NCBI GenBank assembly: GCA_024760525.1
Contig: CP060499.1
Location: forward strand, 3,865,501 to 3,929,500
Source: Nitrospira sp.
GTDB lineage: Bacteria > Nitrospirota > Nitrospiria > Nitrospirales > Nitrospiraceae
DNA: 64,000 nucleotides
Reading direction: 5' to 3'
The translations under genes and the position numbers were made by a program. A model generated the notes under the pieces. It saw only the letters and a list, made by a program, of their open reading frames with translations, ran no database searches and had not been told where the DNA came from. Of the stretch, positions 18,673 to 27,335 are shown piece after piece (the first letter of the stretch is position 1; every line of letters begins with the position of its first letter).

Positions 18673-19011
18673 TCAATTCCCGGATAGAGGTTCCGCCTCT
18701 ATTCTGAACAGCCGTCGATCTTCTGCGGTAAACTTCCATCCCATCCGCTTTTCAAACACCAGCTGATACACGCCCGGCTGCACGGCTTTGAACTCAAAGA
18801 TTCGCTGTCCATTTTCCACTGCATTATTGCTCGCAATACGGAGGAACTCGTCACTGAGGAGGGCGAGTCCCGTCGTGTCATAGGACGGCACCCACTGCTC
18901 TCCTCTTGTCCGATCTTCCCATAGATGAATGACGAATGGCCGGTCGACCGTGACCTTGCGGCAGTCGCTTCTGTCCAACGCTTGGCTGTGATCGGTGCCG
19001 GACACATTCAT
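18673..19011 (-). CDS. Chagasin-type (I42) cysteine protease inhibitor
   Basis: A 112-aa protein with the chagasin/I42 fold signature: a GEQWVP loop (normally GYxW), the Gly-rich strand before FEFKAVQPGVYQLVFEKRMGW and a terminal strand. The family tightly inhibits papain-like cysteine proteases. There is no signal peptide in this reading. The ATG at 19011 is preferred over 19029 because GAGG lies eight bases before it. It is co-directional with the aminotransferase, but a shared function is not obvious. Confidence 0.7.
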   Translation of the reverse strand: MNVSGTDHSQALDRSDCRKVTVDRPFVIHLWEDRTRGEQWVPSYDTTGLALLSDEFLRIASNNAVENGQRIFEFKAVQPGVYQLVFEKRMGWKFTAEDRRLFRIEAEPLSGN

Positions 19012-19059
19012 GTCTCTATCCTCGCACAAAAAGACATTCGTTACGCTGTATCTCTCTTC

Positions 19060-19377
19060 TTACATTTTCCGCCGAGGACCGACCATAATATCGTTTCCAT
19101 CCACCCGCACTTCGTAGCTTCCCACACAATACCCGCCGCCGTCGGTGCCCTGCCCGTTTCGGATATCAAAGGCGAGATCATGCCAAGGGCAGGCAATGAC
19201 ATATCCCTTGAGTCTCCCCTCAATAAGCGGGCCCCCCTCATGGGGACAGCTATTATGAATGGCATACAATCTTCCCTCAACGTTGAACAAGGCGATCGGC
19301 CGGTCGTTGACTGTGACGATCTTTGACTTTCCCGGAGGCAATTCTTCGATCTGTGCAACCTTTTGAAACCCGTCCAT
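19060..19377 (-). CDS. Rieske 2Fe-2S ferredoxin
   Basis: A 105-aa soluble Rieske protein with both cluster-binding boxes: C44-P-H46 in NSCPHEGG and C63-PW-H66 in CPWHD. Small stand-alone Rieske ferredoxins carry electrons to oxygenases or nitrite/assimilatory reductases; the partner here is unknown. The start ATG 19377 follows AAAGGA. An open frame reaches 19545 but has no family residues. Confidence 0.92.
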   Translation of the reverse strand: MDGFQKVAQIEELPPGKSKIVTVNDRPIALFNVEGRLYAIHNSCPHEGGPLIEGRLKGYVIACPWHDLAFDIRNGQGTDGGGYCVGSYEVRVDGNDIMVGPRRKM

Positions 19378-19409
19378 TGTGATTCTATCCTTTTCCCGCG
19401 CCTCAACGC

Positions 19410-19910
19410 CTACAGGCGAAGGGCGTATTTGAGTTCGTCGGTTTTTGCAACTCCGGCCTTTTTGATGAACCCCGATTCCGTCTGGATCACATAGCGCGCG
19501 TCTTCCGGCGGCGGTCCGTAGAATGGGCATGGATCTTGGGCGCATGGTTCCGCATGCTCCAGCATGTGCACCACATGATGACTTTCGTCCACCCAGAGAA
19601 TGTCGATGGGAAATCGATATTCCTTGGTCGTGACGCGATGCGGACCGTTTTGTTCAAAGATATAAAGCATGCCACTGTTTGGAGGCAATGCATCGCGAAA
19701 GGCGAGTCCAAAGAGCAACTTCTCCGGGGTATCCGCCACTTCAGCTTCCAGCTCGACTCCGCTGGGGAACGTGACGACAATGATGCTCGATTCTTTACGC
19801 TCAACGAGAAAAACCGATGCGCTCATCAGAAGGAGGGCGAGCAGGACCATCATGATGATCCGCTTCTTCCTCTGTTCTCGATTGTTCGCTTGAGTCTGAC
19901 CGGTTGACAT
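19410..19910 (-). CDS. DUF192 family exported/membrane-anchored protein
   Basis: A 166-aa protein with one N-terminal hydrophobic anchor (IIMMVLLALLLMSASVFLV) and a DUF192 domain: the LEAEVADTPEKLLFGLAFRD, SGMLYIFEQ and PIDILWVDESHHVVHM motifs are clear. DUF192 proteins are exported and of unknown function, often near genes for oxidative or chlorine stress and respiration. The ATG at 19910 is used; a TTG at 19946 is also in frame. The Cys pair CAQDPC near the end is unusual-looking and may form a disulfide. Confidence 0.88.
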   Translation of the reverse strand: MSTGQTQANNREQRKKRIIMMVLLALLLMSASVFLVERKESSIIVVTFPSGVELEAEVADTPEKLLFGLAFRDALPPNSGMLYIFEQNGPHRVTTKEYRFPIDILWVDESHHVVHMLEHAEPCAQDPCPFYGPPPEDARYVIQTESGFIKKAGVAKTDELKYALRL

Positions 19911-19995
19911 GGAGAAGAGTGATGGGTTTTTCTTCACTGAGCCCAATGGCCCATGCGCATTTGCGATCTAGGCCTTCTGACCGGATTGCGTTCTG

Positions 19996-20025
19996 TTGAC
20001 TTGGAAAAGAATCGCAGAATAAAAT
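19996..20025 (+). promoter_or_regulatory. Probable sigma70 promoter for the ferredoxin gene
   Basis: TTGACT (19996-20001), an 18-base spacer and TAAAAT (20020-20025) lie about 105 bases before the ferredoxin ATG. It is a good match to a housekeeping promoter by eye only. Confidence 0.45.
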
Positions 20026-20130
20026 GCCCGTCCGCGCCGACCCACCACGATACTGGGAGCACTATGGTGGCAGCGGCGCGAGCTTGTCAATGTTGTACAG
20101 TCCTTATGGAGTGAGAAGGAGGCTTGGGTC

Positions 20131-20478
20131 ATGGCTTTATTGATTACGGACGAATGCATCTCTTGCGGGGCGTGCCTGCCGGAATGCCCGAATGAAGCGA
20201 TCTTTGAAACCAGGAGCGACGCGGAGAACAAAGGCAATCACGTCGGCGATGGGCAAGGAGTCGGCGATAATATTTACGTAATCGCGCATGACCGCTGTAC
20301 CGAGTGTGTTGGTCACTTTGATGAACCCCAATGTGCCGCGGTTTGCCCCGTTGATAATTGCTGTATTTCGGACCCCCTCTATCCTGAAACGACGGATGTG
20401 CTTCTGGAAAGAGCAAAGACGTTGAATCCCGATAAATCGATAGATCCCGCCAAAGTGTGGAGTGGGGTAAGAAACTGA
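20131..20478 (+). CDS. YfhL-type 4Fe-4S dicluster ferredoxin
   Basis: A 115-aa ferredoxin of the YfhL/bacterial 2[4Fe-4S] type: the first cluster motif is C9, C12, C15, C19 (CISCGACLPECP), and the second Cys cluster lies in DRCTECVGHFDEPQCAAVCP with an insertion between cysteines that marks the YfhL/allochromatium type. It carries low-potential electrons; the partner is unknown. A strong AAGGAGG precedes the ATG, and a strong terminator follows. Confidence 0.95.
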   Translation: MALLITDECISCGACLPECPNEAIFETRSDAENKGNHVGDGQGVGDNIYVIAHDRCTECVGHFDEPQCAAVCPVDNCCISDPLYPETTDVLLERAKTLNPDKSIDPAKVWSGVRN

Positions 20479-20500
20479 CCTGCTGCCGATTCGCACTGCT

Positions 20501-20540
20501 AAAGGCCCCGGTTCCTCAAGAACCGGGGCCTTTTCTTTTT
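20501..20540 (+). terminator. Rho-independent terminator after ferredoxin
   Basis: A long GC stem (AAAGGCCCCGGTTC / GAACCGGGGCCTTT) followed by a T-rich run TTTTCTTTTT ends the ferredoxin transcript. Confidence 0.95.
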
Positions 20541-20555
20541 GACTCTGTCGCGTCT

Positions 20556-20593
20556 AAAAAGAAAGGCCTCAGTGATCTTCACCGAAGCCTTTC
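20556..20593 (-). terminator. Rho-independent terminator after the cupredoxin gene
   Basis: On the - strand a 15-bp stem with two G-U type positions (GAAAGGCTTCGGTGA / TCACTGAGGCCTTTC, 3-base loop) is followed by TTTTT. It ends the convergent cupredoxin transcript and faces the terminator just before it. Confidence 0.9.
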
Positions 20594-20615
20594 AATCGAC
20601 CCGAAACGCGGTGCG

Positions 20616-21095
20616 CTATTTCAACATCACCAGTTTGCCGCCGACATGACCCGGATGCAAGTGGCAACGATATTCAAGGACGCTCCCCGCCGCATAAAAC
20701 AAATCGCTGGTCGGAACACCGATGTACCGCGTCTCCCCTGGCTTGAGCACCAGCTTTGTGTCCAGAACAGTCGGTGCCGATTGATTCACAGTGCCGCTCA
20801 TCAGATGGAACCCGTGTTCAGCTGTGGCATTGTTCGTCACCTTGAGGAGTACAGGCGCACCTGGGCGCGATTTGAAATCGATGACTGTCGTGGGAGGATA
20901 CCAGGTCTTCATGGTACCAATTTCGATGGCGAAGAACGCGGCATCGACACTCAGTTCCTTAAACGGCTGGCCGACGACAGATCCGGTTTCAAGATCACCG
21001 ACCTCAACACCACCTGCTTGAAGCGCGTACGAACCCGAAGCCCCAGCCAACACCATTCCAAGGCCGAGGAAGACCGACAATATTATCTTGCCCAT
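20616..21095 (-). CDS. Nitrosocyanin-like exported cupredoxin
   Basis: A 159-aa exported copper protein: signal peptide (residues 1-24, cleavage near SYA), then a cupredoxin domain ending EYRCHLHPGHVGGKLVMLK. Likely copper ligands are C144, H147 and H150, with E93 or H94 (AEHGFHL) upstream. In amicyanin-type blue copper proteins the residue at the H150 position is Met. The spacing and neighbourhood instead resemble the red copper protein nitrosocyanin, with its E-GF segment, the PGET/AGET turn and C-x2-H-P. This comparison is from memory and was not aligned by software. Start ATG 21095 follows AAGGGGGG; a longer frame to 21191 is rejected. A strong terminator follows. Confidence 0.8.
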   Translation of the reverse strand: MGKIILSVFLGLGMVLAGASGSYALQAGGVEVGDLETGSVVGQPFKELSVDAAFFAIEIGTMKTWYPPTTVIDFKSRPGAPVLLKVTNNATAEHGFHLMSGTVNQSAPTVLDTKLVLKPGETRYIGVPTSDLFYAAGSVLEYRCHLHPGHVGGKLVMLK

Positions 21096-21525
21096 AACTA
21101 CCCCCCTTGCAAGAAAAGAAGAGATAAATAGAGGTTTGTGAATATATGACGCTAAACTTTGGAGGACGTGAAGACTTCTGTGAATGTGCACCCTTGTTTT
21201 TGTCTATAGAGTATTGGCGCCTTGTACCACCTCGCGCGGCGATTCTTATAACATAGGGGTCAAAACGGAAGCAAACGAATTGGAAGGATCCTTGTCGTAC
21301 GTATCGGCGCCACTATTGTCAGACCATGAAATGACAAGGCTCGTCTCTCCAGCCCGGCACCCCTCCTGGCCTTGGAATCCCTGATTAACTCAAGACATTC
21401 GTCGAATCGATTCTGTCGAATGTAACCTCGCTGTTCGTACCCCTTGTTTCGCCGGAAGGCCCTGCTCCCCGAGCTCGCTTAAGTATTTGCCGAAAGTGCC
21501 GATACGGCAGTTGAGGAACTACACC
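21096..21525. other. Divergent intergenic region with a palindromic site
   Basis: The 430 bases between the divergent cupredoxin and CBS genes hold no recognisable gene. They contain the 10-bp palindrome GAATCGATTC inside an imperfect inverted repeat at 21397-21421 (ATTCG ... CGAAT), a plausible operator. AT-rich segments near 21120-21215 are a plausible promoter region for the cupredoxin gene. Confidence 0.4.
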
Positions 21526-22140
21526 ATGTCCATCATTTTGGCGGTCAATGGAATTGTGGAGACCTACCCGACCAAAACGATAGACCAACGACCTACCCGC
21601 GCCGAATCTGTTGGAGATCGGGAACATCATGGCCAAGACTCATCGTCCTTGGATCACTCGGCCTTAGCAGCGCAAACCGCCTATCAACAACAGAGCCGCG
21701 AACGACCACATCCGAAACAGGCGATTTTGGCGCGGGACTTGATGAAGACGCCGGTCCTTTCACTCCCGTCCGACAGTACGTTGCTCGACGCCTGGGGCAT
21801 CATGTCGCACAAAGGGTTCCACCATATCCCCGTCACGTCGCTGCATGGCACACTGGTCGGCATGATTTCTTATCGTGATCTGCTGGATCATGTGCCGGAA
21901 CTGATCACAGCGGCCGACAAGAGACAGGCTGCGACGAGGCGATTAGCCGAGATCATGACTTCCCGAGTGATCTCTGCATCACCCACCACGGAGATCCGAG
22001 AAATCGCCCGCGTTATGTTGGATGAACAGATTCATGCAGTTCCCATCCTGGACCATGACCGCCGTCTAGTCGGCATTCTTTCTACGCAAGACCTGCTTCA
22101 AGGCATCGCAAACCATGGTCCACTCGAGCTCTGGACCTGA
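21526..22140 (+). CDS. CBS-domain pair protein
   Basis: A 204-aa protein with a variable, low-complexity N-terminal part (about residues 1-65) and two CBS domains, LARDLMKTPVLSLPSDSTLLDAWG... and LAEIMTSRVISASPTTEIREIAR. CBS pairs bind adenine nucleotides and sense energy state or regulate partner proteins. There is no catalytic domain, so this is a stand-alone regulator. The start ATG 21526 follows GAGGAAC; an in-frame TTG at 21487 is less likely. It is upstream of the glycosyltransferase on the same strand. Confidence 0.88.
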   Translation: MSIILAVNGIVETYPTKTIDQRPTRAESVGDREHHGQDSSSLDHSALAAQTAYQQQSRERPHPKQAILARDLMKTPVLSLPSDSTLLDAWGIMSHKGFHHIPVTSLHGTLVGMISYRDLLDHVPELITAADKRQAATRRLAEIMTSRVISASPTTEIREIARVMLDEQIHAVPILDHDRRLVGILSTQDLLQGIANHGPLELWT

Positions 22141-22171
22141 CTTCCTAATCCCTTGAAAAGACATACCGATT

Positions 22172-22236
22172 GGAGGCACAAGCCCCTCATTTGATCAATC
22201 CGTCCGTCGGATGTCCCCTCAAAAGACTGTGCCTCC
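22172..22236 (+). promoter_or_regulatory. Two-tier inverted repeat in the leader of the glycosyltransferase gene
   Basis: A perfect 9-base inverted repeat (GGAGGCACA at 22172-22180, TGTGCCTCC at 22228-22236) encloses an inner hairpin ATCCG-TCCGT-CGGAT. It lies 90 bases before the BcsA-like start. It does not match the c-di-GMP riboswitch consensus I know, so the class is unknown. Confidence 0.4.
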
Positions 22237-22325
22237 TCCGTAGGATAGTCAGACTGACTCTCCGGTAATACGGTGGTACCCACCACAGAACCGCAAGACA
22301 CTTCGTCCCCCGGGAACATTCATAC

Positions 22326-24611
22326 ATGAGGCTGGTCGACACATTTTTCGACACACCGGTTGCAGCAGGTGTTTCCGCTCTAGTCCTCCTGATCATTGGT
22401 CTTCTCCTCAAGGAGAACCGGGGGCGTCGCTGGGTCCTGGGCCTGAGCCTCCTGTTATACGTCCGTTATATGGTCTGGCGGGCGCTCTACACATTGCCCA
22501 CTGACGATGTGAGCAATGCGACCGTGGGGGGGATTGTTTTTCTGGCGGAACTGTATGGGCTCTGCCAATTTTGTTTCTTTACCTATCAGTCCTGGTCACC
22601 GACAGACCGTTCCCCGGCGCCGATTACAACGTATCCAACGGTGGACATTCTGGTCACCGTTGTGAATGAACCGCTGTCGCTCCTGCGGCAAACCGTGATG
22701 GGATGCTTATCGCAAGAATATCCCAAGAATCGGTTCAAGGTGTACGTGCTCGATGACGGCCATCGTCTGGCAGCCAAGCAGTTAGCAACCGCACTGGGCT
22801 GTGGATACATCAGACGCCCGGATTATCCCCGCCATGCCAAGGCCGGCAATCTCAACCATGCACTTCGCGTGACCGACGGCGACCTCATCGCCGTGTTCGA
22901 TGTCGACCATATCCCTGCCCGTTCGTTCCTCAAAGAAACCGTTGGCTTCTTCGATGATCCCGAAGTGGCCATCGTTCAGACTCCTCACCACTTCTATAAT
23001 CCCGACATTTTTCAACGAAACCTGCGTATCGGAGATCTCGTCAAGAACGAGCAAGCACTGTTCTTCCGCTCGTTGCAGGCGGGCCGTGACGCGCACAACA
23101 GCGCCTTCTTTGCGGGCAGCGGTGGCCTGTTCCGACGGCAACCGCTGGAGGAGATCGGCGGTTTTCAGACCCAGACCATCACCGAAGACATTCACACCAG
23201 CATGAACCTGCATGCCCAAGGGTACAGGTCCTGCTACCTCAATCGCGTCCTGTCCGCCGGTCTGATGCCGGAGACGTTCGAAGGATATCTGAAACAGCGG
23301 AAGCGTTGGGCCATGGGCTGCATCCAAATGCTGCTGCGCGACAACCCGCTGACAAAGCGCGGCCTCACCCTGTCACAGCGGCTGGATTACTTCGGGTCGA
23401 TCTTTTATTTCTTCTTCGGTCTTCCACGTATCATTTGCCTGGTCGCTCCACTGTCGAGTCTCTTGTTCCATACGCCGCCGATTCAGGCAAACCTCATGCT
23501 GTTGGGCCTTCACTTCTTTTCCTTTTACATCGCATCGGCGTTGGCGATGCGGCCTGTCAGCAGTGGGTCGCGCAATCCGTTTTGGTCGGACATCTATGAA
23601 ATCGCCATGTGTTTCGCGCTCAGCGCAGTCGCGCTCAGCGCCCTCATCGCTCCGCATAAGGAGCGTCCCTTCGAGGTGACACCGAAGGGACAGCGCATCG
23701 AGAAAAACACTTCCGCCGAATTGATGTTGGCATGGCCGCACTTGCTGACGTTCGGCGTGTTGATTGCCGGCTTGATGGTTGGAATTCGGGACCTTCGACA
23801 CGGCACAGGAGATCCCGGTCTTCCGGTCAGCCTTCTCTGGGGATGCGTCAATCTCGCCCTCTTGATCGTAGCCATGTTCGTCGCCAATGAGCAAACACAG
23901 GGCCGTCGGGCATTTCGGCTCAACCGAGATTTCGTGAGCGAGGTGTTTGTGGACGATACCTCCGTCTCTGCGCGTATTCTCAACATCAACGAACATGGTG
24001 CCGCGCTCTTGTTGGAGCACCCGCTCTTTACGGCGTTGGAAACCGTCTCACTGCTTCTGACGTCGTCCCGGGGCGCCATCGTTCGACTGACCGGCCGCAT
24101 CATCAGGCAGGAGCGACTGCCGTCCGGTGACATCGTGGCCGCACTTCAATTTATCGCTCTGGATAGGACGACCCGGCTCATACTCGTCGATAAGATCTTC
24201 GGTGATCCTGCTCCGTGGGAAGAGAGCTATCGTTTCCAACCCGGCATCGCGAGCAGTGTACGCTCGCTGCTTGTCGCCGTCACGGCTCCTTGGCGATCCT
24301 ATACATGGGAGCGACGCCGGATTCCACGTATTCTCCACGAAACCTCTTGTCGATTGAGCTCCTCGACATCCTTGCGGACCGGAAGGTTGAAAGATATGTC
24401 CTATACAGGCGTGAGCGTGCTCTTCTCTTCGGCTCCAAAAGGGTCGCTGGTTGAAAGTCTGTTGGAACTGCCTCGCGTGGCTCTGACGGTCAGCCCCGTC
24501 TCAATCACGCGTCGCTTCTGGAAGACCCGTGTCTGTTTCAGAGTGGAGCGCATCGAACGGGGTGAACAACACTGGCGAACGCTCCACGATCAGCAATGGA
24601 AAGAGTCATGA
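22326..24611 (+). CDS. BcsA-like family 2 glycosyltransferase with two PilZ-type modules
   Basis: A 761-aa inner-membrane glycan synthase. Membrane helices at the N-terminus (from about residue 12) precede a GT-A catalytic domain with DDG (143-145), DVDH (192-195), TED (286-288) and QRKRW (324-328), the complete cellulose-synthase-type set. More helices follow. Two c-di-GMP-binding PilZ-like modules then appear: the first around residues 535-620 (RRAFRLNR ... NINEHG), the second around 655-755 (RRRIPR ... DMSYTG). So it probably makes a beta-linked polysaccharide under c-di-GMP control. No bcsB, bcsZ or other partner is nearby. Substrate is unknown; cellulose is one possibility. Confidence 0.9.
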   Translation: MRLVDTFFDTPVAAGVSALVLLIIGLLLKENRGRRWVLGLSLLLYVRYMVWRALYTLPTDDVSNATVGGIVFLAELYGLCQFCFFTYQSWSPTDRSPAPITTYPTVDILVTVVNEPLSLLRQTVMGCLSQEYPKNRFKVYVLDDGHRLAAKQLATALGCGYIRRPDYPRHAKAGNLNHALRVTDGDLIAVFDVDHIPARSFLKETVGFFDDPEVAIVQTPHHFYNPDIFQRNLRIGDLVKNEQALFFRSLQAGRDAHNSAFFAGSGGLFRRQPLEEIGGFQTQTITEDIHTSMNLHAQGYRSCYLNRVLSAGLMPETFEGYLKQRKRWAMGCIQMLLRDNPLTKRGLTLSQRLDYFGSIFYFFFGLPRIICLVAPLSSLLFHTPPIQANLMLLGLHFFSFYIASALAMRPVSSGSRNPFWSDIYEIAMCFALSAVALSALIAPHKERPFEVTPKGQRIEKNTSAELMLAWPHLLTFGVLIAGLMVGIRDLRHGTGDPGLPVSLLWGCVNLALLIVAMFVANEQTQGRRAFRLNRDFVSEVFVDDTSVSARILNINEHGAALLLEHPLFTALETVSLLLTSSRGAIVRLTGRIIRQERLPSGDIVAALQFIALDRTTRLILVDKIFGDPAPWEESYRFQPGIASSVRSLLVAVTAPWRSYTWERRRIPRILHETSCRLSSSTSLRTGRLKDMSYTGVSVLFSSAPKGSLVESLLELPRVALTVSPVSITRRFWKTRVCFRVERIERGEQHWRTLHDQQWKES

Positions 24612-24658
24612 ACGACGGTGAGCCGCAGAATCGGCTGCCGGTCGGTAAGGTTTCCTTC

Positions 24659-25129
24659 TCACGGCACCTTCGACCACTGTGAGAAGGTCGCTGCTTGACC
24701 GATCGGCGTCCCTGCCGAATCGATCACACTCCAGATCAGTGCCCGCTCGACAAGGAAACGCTGGCCGGTCGATGAAATTCTGACCCCTCGATATCCGTCA
24801 AAGTACCCATTGACCTTGGCGTGCTCCAACATCCGTTCTCGCTCGGCGCGGTTATCCGGCTCGGCCGTGAGGCGCGACGGCGTCTTGATGAATCGATCCC
24901 AGGAGAGTTCCCACAAGCTCAAGGCCGCCTGATTTCCATAGTTCAAGATCGGGTCCAGTTCCACGCCATGAGACACGACGATAAAGGGTGCCTCGAACAA
25001 CGTACGTGCCTGTCGTCTCGCGTCACCGCCCCGCTCGATCAACTCTTTTCCCGTCCAACGACGATAACTGTCCAGCAGGTGCTGGCTCCATAGCACAATA
25101 CCCGGATCGTTCCACTGTGCCGTGTTCAT
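24659..25129 (-). CDS. MEKHLA-domain protein
   Basis: A 156-aa protein of the MEKHLA family (a PAS-related sensory module): the opening PGIVLWSQHLLDSYRRWTGKELI and the NYGNQAALSLWELSWDRF and YRGVRISSTGQRFLVERALIW segments match. The ATG at 25129 gives the family-like opening MNTAQWNDP; upstream in-frame sequence to 25501 lacks any family residues. It is divergent from leuC and may share its promoter region. Ligand and function are unknown. Confidence 0.8.
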   Translation of the reverse strand: MNTAQWNDPGIVLWSQHLLDSYRRWTGKELIERGGDARRQARTLFEAPFIVVSHGVELDPILNYGNQAALSLWELSWDRFIKTPSRLTAEPDNRAERERMLEHAKVNGYFDGYRGVRISSTGQRFLVERALIWSVIDSAGTPIGQAATFSQWSKVP

Positions 25130-25179
25130 CGGGGAGGTGGTACCACGACTCGCGAGGCGGGGCAAGCGTGACAGGCACC

Positions 25180-25210
25180 TTGTCAAGACCATGGGACTTC
25201 TCTGTATAAT
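25180..25210 (+). promoter_or_regulatory. Sigma70-type promoter for leuC
   Basis: TTGTCA (25180-25185), 19-base spacer, perfect TATAAT (25205-25210), 32 bases before the leuC ATG. The spacer is longer than the ideal 17. A ribosome-binding AGGGG lies just before the ATG at 25243. Confidence 0.6.
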
Positions 25211-25242
25211 GGCGCTCTCATCTGAAACAACCAGGGGTACTG

Positions 25243-26646
25243 ATGACGGGCAAGACGCTGTTCGACAAAATCTGGGATTCGCATGTCGTGCGGGCAGAGG
25301 CCGACGGTACGACGCTGCTCTATATCGACCGCCAGCTGGTGCACGAAGTGACGTCTCCCCAGGCGTTCGAAGGGTTGAAGCTTGCAGGACGGCGCCCACG
25401 GCGACCGGCGGCGACACTCGCGGTGCCGGATCACAATGTGCCGACGACGGACCGGCGGCTGGGCATCGCCGATCACGTGAGCGCGCTTCAGATCCGAACA
25501 CTCGAGGATAACTGCAACGACTTCGGCATCACCCTGTTCAACATGAGCGATATCCGACAGGGCATCGTCCATGTGATCGGCCCCGAGCAGGGATTCACCC
25601 TTCCCGGTACGACGATCGTGTGCGGCGATTCCCACACATCGACTCACGGGGCGTTTGGAGCCTTGGCATTCGGGATCGGCACCAGCGAAGTGGAGCACGT
25701 CTTGGCCACGCAATGTTTGATACAGAAGCGGCCCAAGACGATGGAGATACGCGTCGATGGCACGCTTTCCGACCGCTGCTCGGCCAAGGACATTATTCTG
25801 GCGATCATCGGGAAGATCGGCACGGCCGGAGGAACCGGCTACGTAATCGAATACACCGGCTCCGCCATTCGCGCGCTCAGCATGGAAGGTCGGATGACCC
25901 TGTGCAACATGTCGATCGAGGGCGGCGCCCGCGCAGGGATCGTCGCTCCCGACGACAAGACGTTCGCATACATCAAAGGACGGCCGCTCGCCCCACAGGG
26001 AGCGCTCTTTGAACAGGCCGTCCGGGCGTGGCAAACACTCAAGACGGAGGCGGGCGCGACGTATGATTCGACGGTCATCCTGCAAGCGGAACAGATCGCA
26101 CCGCAGGTCAGCTGGGGCACCAGTCCCGGCATGGTCATCGGGGTGGACGAGAAGGTTCCGGACCCTCGAACGATGCCCGACGAGAAAATCAAGCATGCCA
26201 CCGAGCGGGCGTTGGCCTACATGGGGCTGTCACCTAATATGCCGATTACGGATATTCGAATCGACAAGGTCTTCATCGGTTCATGCACGAACTCACGGAT
26301 CGAAGATCTTCGCCTCGCGGCCGGCTTCGCAAAGGGCAAGAAGGTGGCGAAGACCGTTCACGCCATGGTGGTGCCTGGATCAGGGCTCGTCAAGCAACAG
26401 GCGGAGGCGGAAGGGCTCGACCGAGTCTTCCGCGAGGCCGGGTTCGAGTGGCGGGAGGCCGGGTGCAGCATGTGTCTCGCCATGAATGCCGATGTCCTGA
26501 AGCCTGGCGAGCGTTGCGCCTCCACGAGCAACCGGAATTTCGAAGGTCGCCAGGGAGCGGGCGGACGGACTCATTTGGTATCTCCGGCCATGGCAGTTGC
26601 CGCAGCCATTGAAGGACACTTTGTCGATATCCGCCACTGGAGCTGA
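25243..26646 (+). CDS. leuC: 3-isopropylmalate dehydratase large subunit
   Basis: LeuC with LeuD isomerises 2- to 3-isopropylmalate in leucine synthesis. The 467-aa protein has VPDHNVPT, CGDSHTSTHGAFGALAFGIGTSEVEHVLATQ and the cluster ligands in SCTNSRIEDLR and AGCSMC; it ends with the TSNRNFEGRQG and LVSPAMAVAAAI motifs. A clear AGGGG precedes the ATG. leuD follows 51 bases later, so the two subunits are co-transcribed. Confidence 0.98.
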   Translation: MTGKTLFDKIWDSHVVRAEADGTTLLYIDRQLVHEVTSPQAFEGLKLAGRRPRRPAATLAVPDHNVPTTDRRLGIADHVSALQIRTLEDNCNDFGITLFNMSDIRQGIVHVIGPEQGFTLPGTTIVCGDSHTSTHGAFGALAFGIGTSEVEHVLATQCLIQKRPKTMEIRVDGTLSDRCSAKDIILAIIGKIGTAGGTGYVIEYTGSAIRALSMEGRMTLCNMSIEGGARAGIVAPDDKTFAYIKGRPLAPQGALFEQAVRAWQTLKTEAGATYDSTVILQAEQIAPQVSWGTSPGMVIGVDEKVPDPRTMPDEKIKHATERALAYMGLSPNMPITDIRIDKVFIGSCTNSRIEDLRLAAGFAKGKKVAKTVHAMVVPGSGLVKQQAEAEGLDRVFREAGFEWREAGCSMCLAMNADVLKPGERCASTSNRNFEGRQGAGGRTHLVSPAMAVAAAIEGHFVDIRHWS

Positions 26647-26697
26647 TCGCGCAAGGCCCTTCGAGTACAACATTTACCTATCGCCTGATTGGATATT

Positions 26698-27321
26698 ATG
26701 GAACCCTTCACCACACTGACCGGTCTTGTCGCTCCGCTGGATCGTGTGAACGTCGACACCGACCAAGTCATTCCGAAGCAGTTTCTCAAAACCATCAAGC
26801 GCACGGGGTTGCGCGAGGGATTGTTCTTTGACTGGCGGAAACTCAAGGATGGCTCGCCTGATCCCTCCTTCTTTTTAAATCAGCCCCGGTATCAGGGCGC
26901 ATCGATCCTCCTGACTCGTGACAATTTCGGCTGCGGCTCGTCTCGTGAGCACGCACCGTGGGCGTTGTTGGATCAAGGATTTCGATGCATCGTGGCCCCG
27001 AGCTTCGCGGATATTTTCTACAACAATTGTTTTCAAAACGGCATCCTTCCCGTGGTGTTGAAAGCGGAGGAAGTGCTCCCGATCATGAAGGACGTGATGG
27101 ACACCGAAGGCTACCGGCTCGCCGTAGACTTGGGTCGCCAAACAGTGACCACCCCGAACGGAACCACGTATCGGTTTGAGATCGACCCCTTCCGCAAGGA
27201 TTGCCTGTATCGAGGGCTGGATTCGATCGGCCTTACGCTCCAGCATGAGCACGCGATCACGGCCTATGAAACCCGTCGAAACGCCGAAGCGCCGTGGCTC
27301 TTCACTGATCTGCGCTCATAG
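26698..27321 (+). CDS. leuD: 3-isopropylmalate dehydratase small subunit
   Basis: The small swivelling subunit of isopropylmalate isomerase, 207 aa, with VNVDTDQVIPKQFL, FGCGSSREHAPWAL, and FADIFYNNCFQNGILP. The ATG at 26698 (MEPFTTLTG) is chosen; a TTG nine bases earlier is in frame but less family-like. It lies 51 bases after leuC. Confidence 0.97.
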   Translation: MEPFTTLTGLVAPLDRVNVDTDQVIPKQFLKTIKRTGLREGLFFDWRKLKDGSPDPSFFLNQPRYQGASILLTRDNFGCGSSREHAPWALLDQGFRCIVAPSFADIFYNNCFQNGILPVVLKAEEVLPIMKDVMDTEGYRLAVDLGRQTVTTPNGTTYRFEIDPFRKDCLYRGLDSIGLTLQHEHAITAYETRRNAEAPWLFTDLRS

Positions 27322-27335
27322 CGGAGGAGGTGCCG

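Noticed and set aside
22172..22236. c-di-GMP-I riboswitch upstream of the BcsA-like gene
   Set aside because: The inverted repeat lacks the conserved core bases and paired helices I know for that class; kept only as an unassigned leader structure.
25183..26196. 337-residue - strand open frame across leuC
   Set aside because: It lies wholly opposite leuC, which has the full catalytic and cluster motifs; no independent coding signal.
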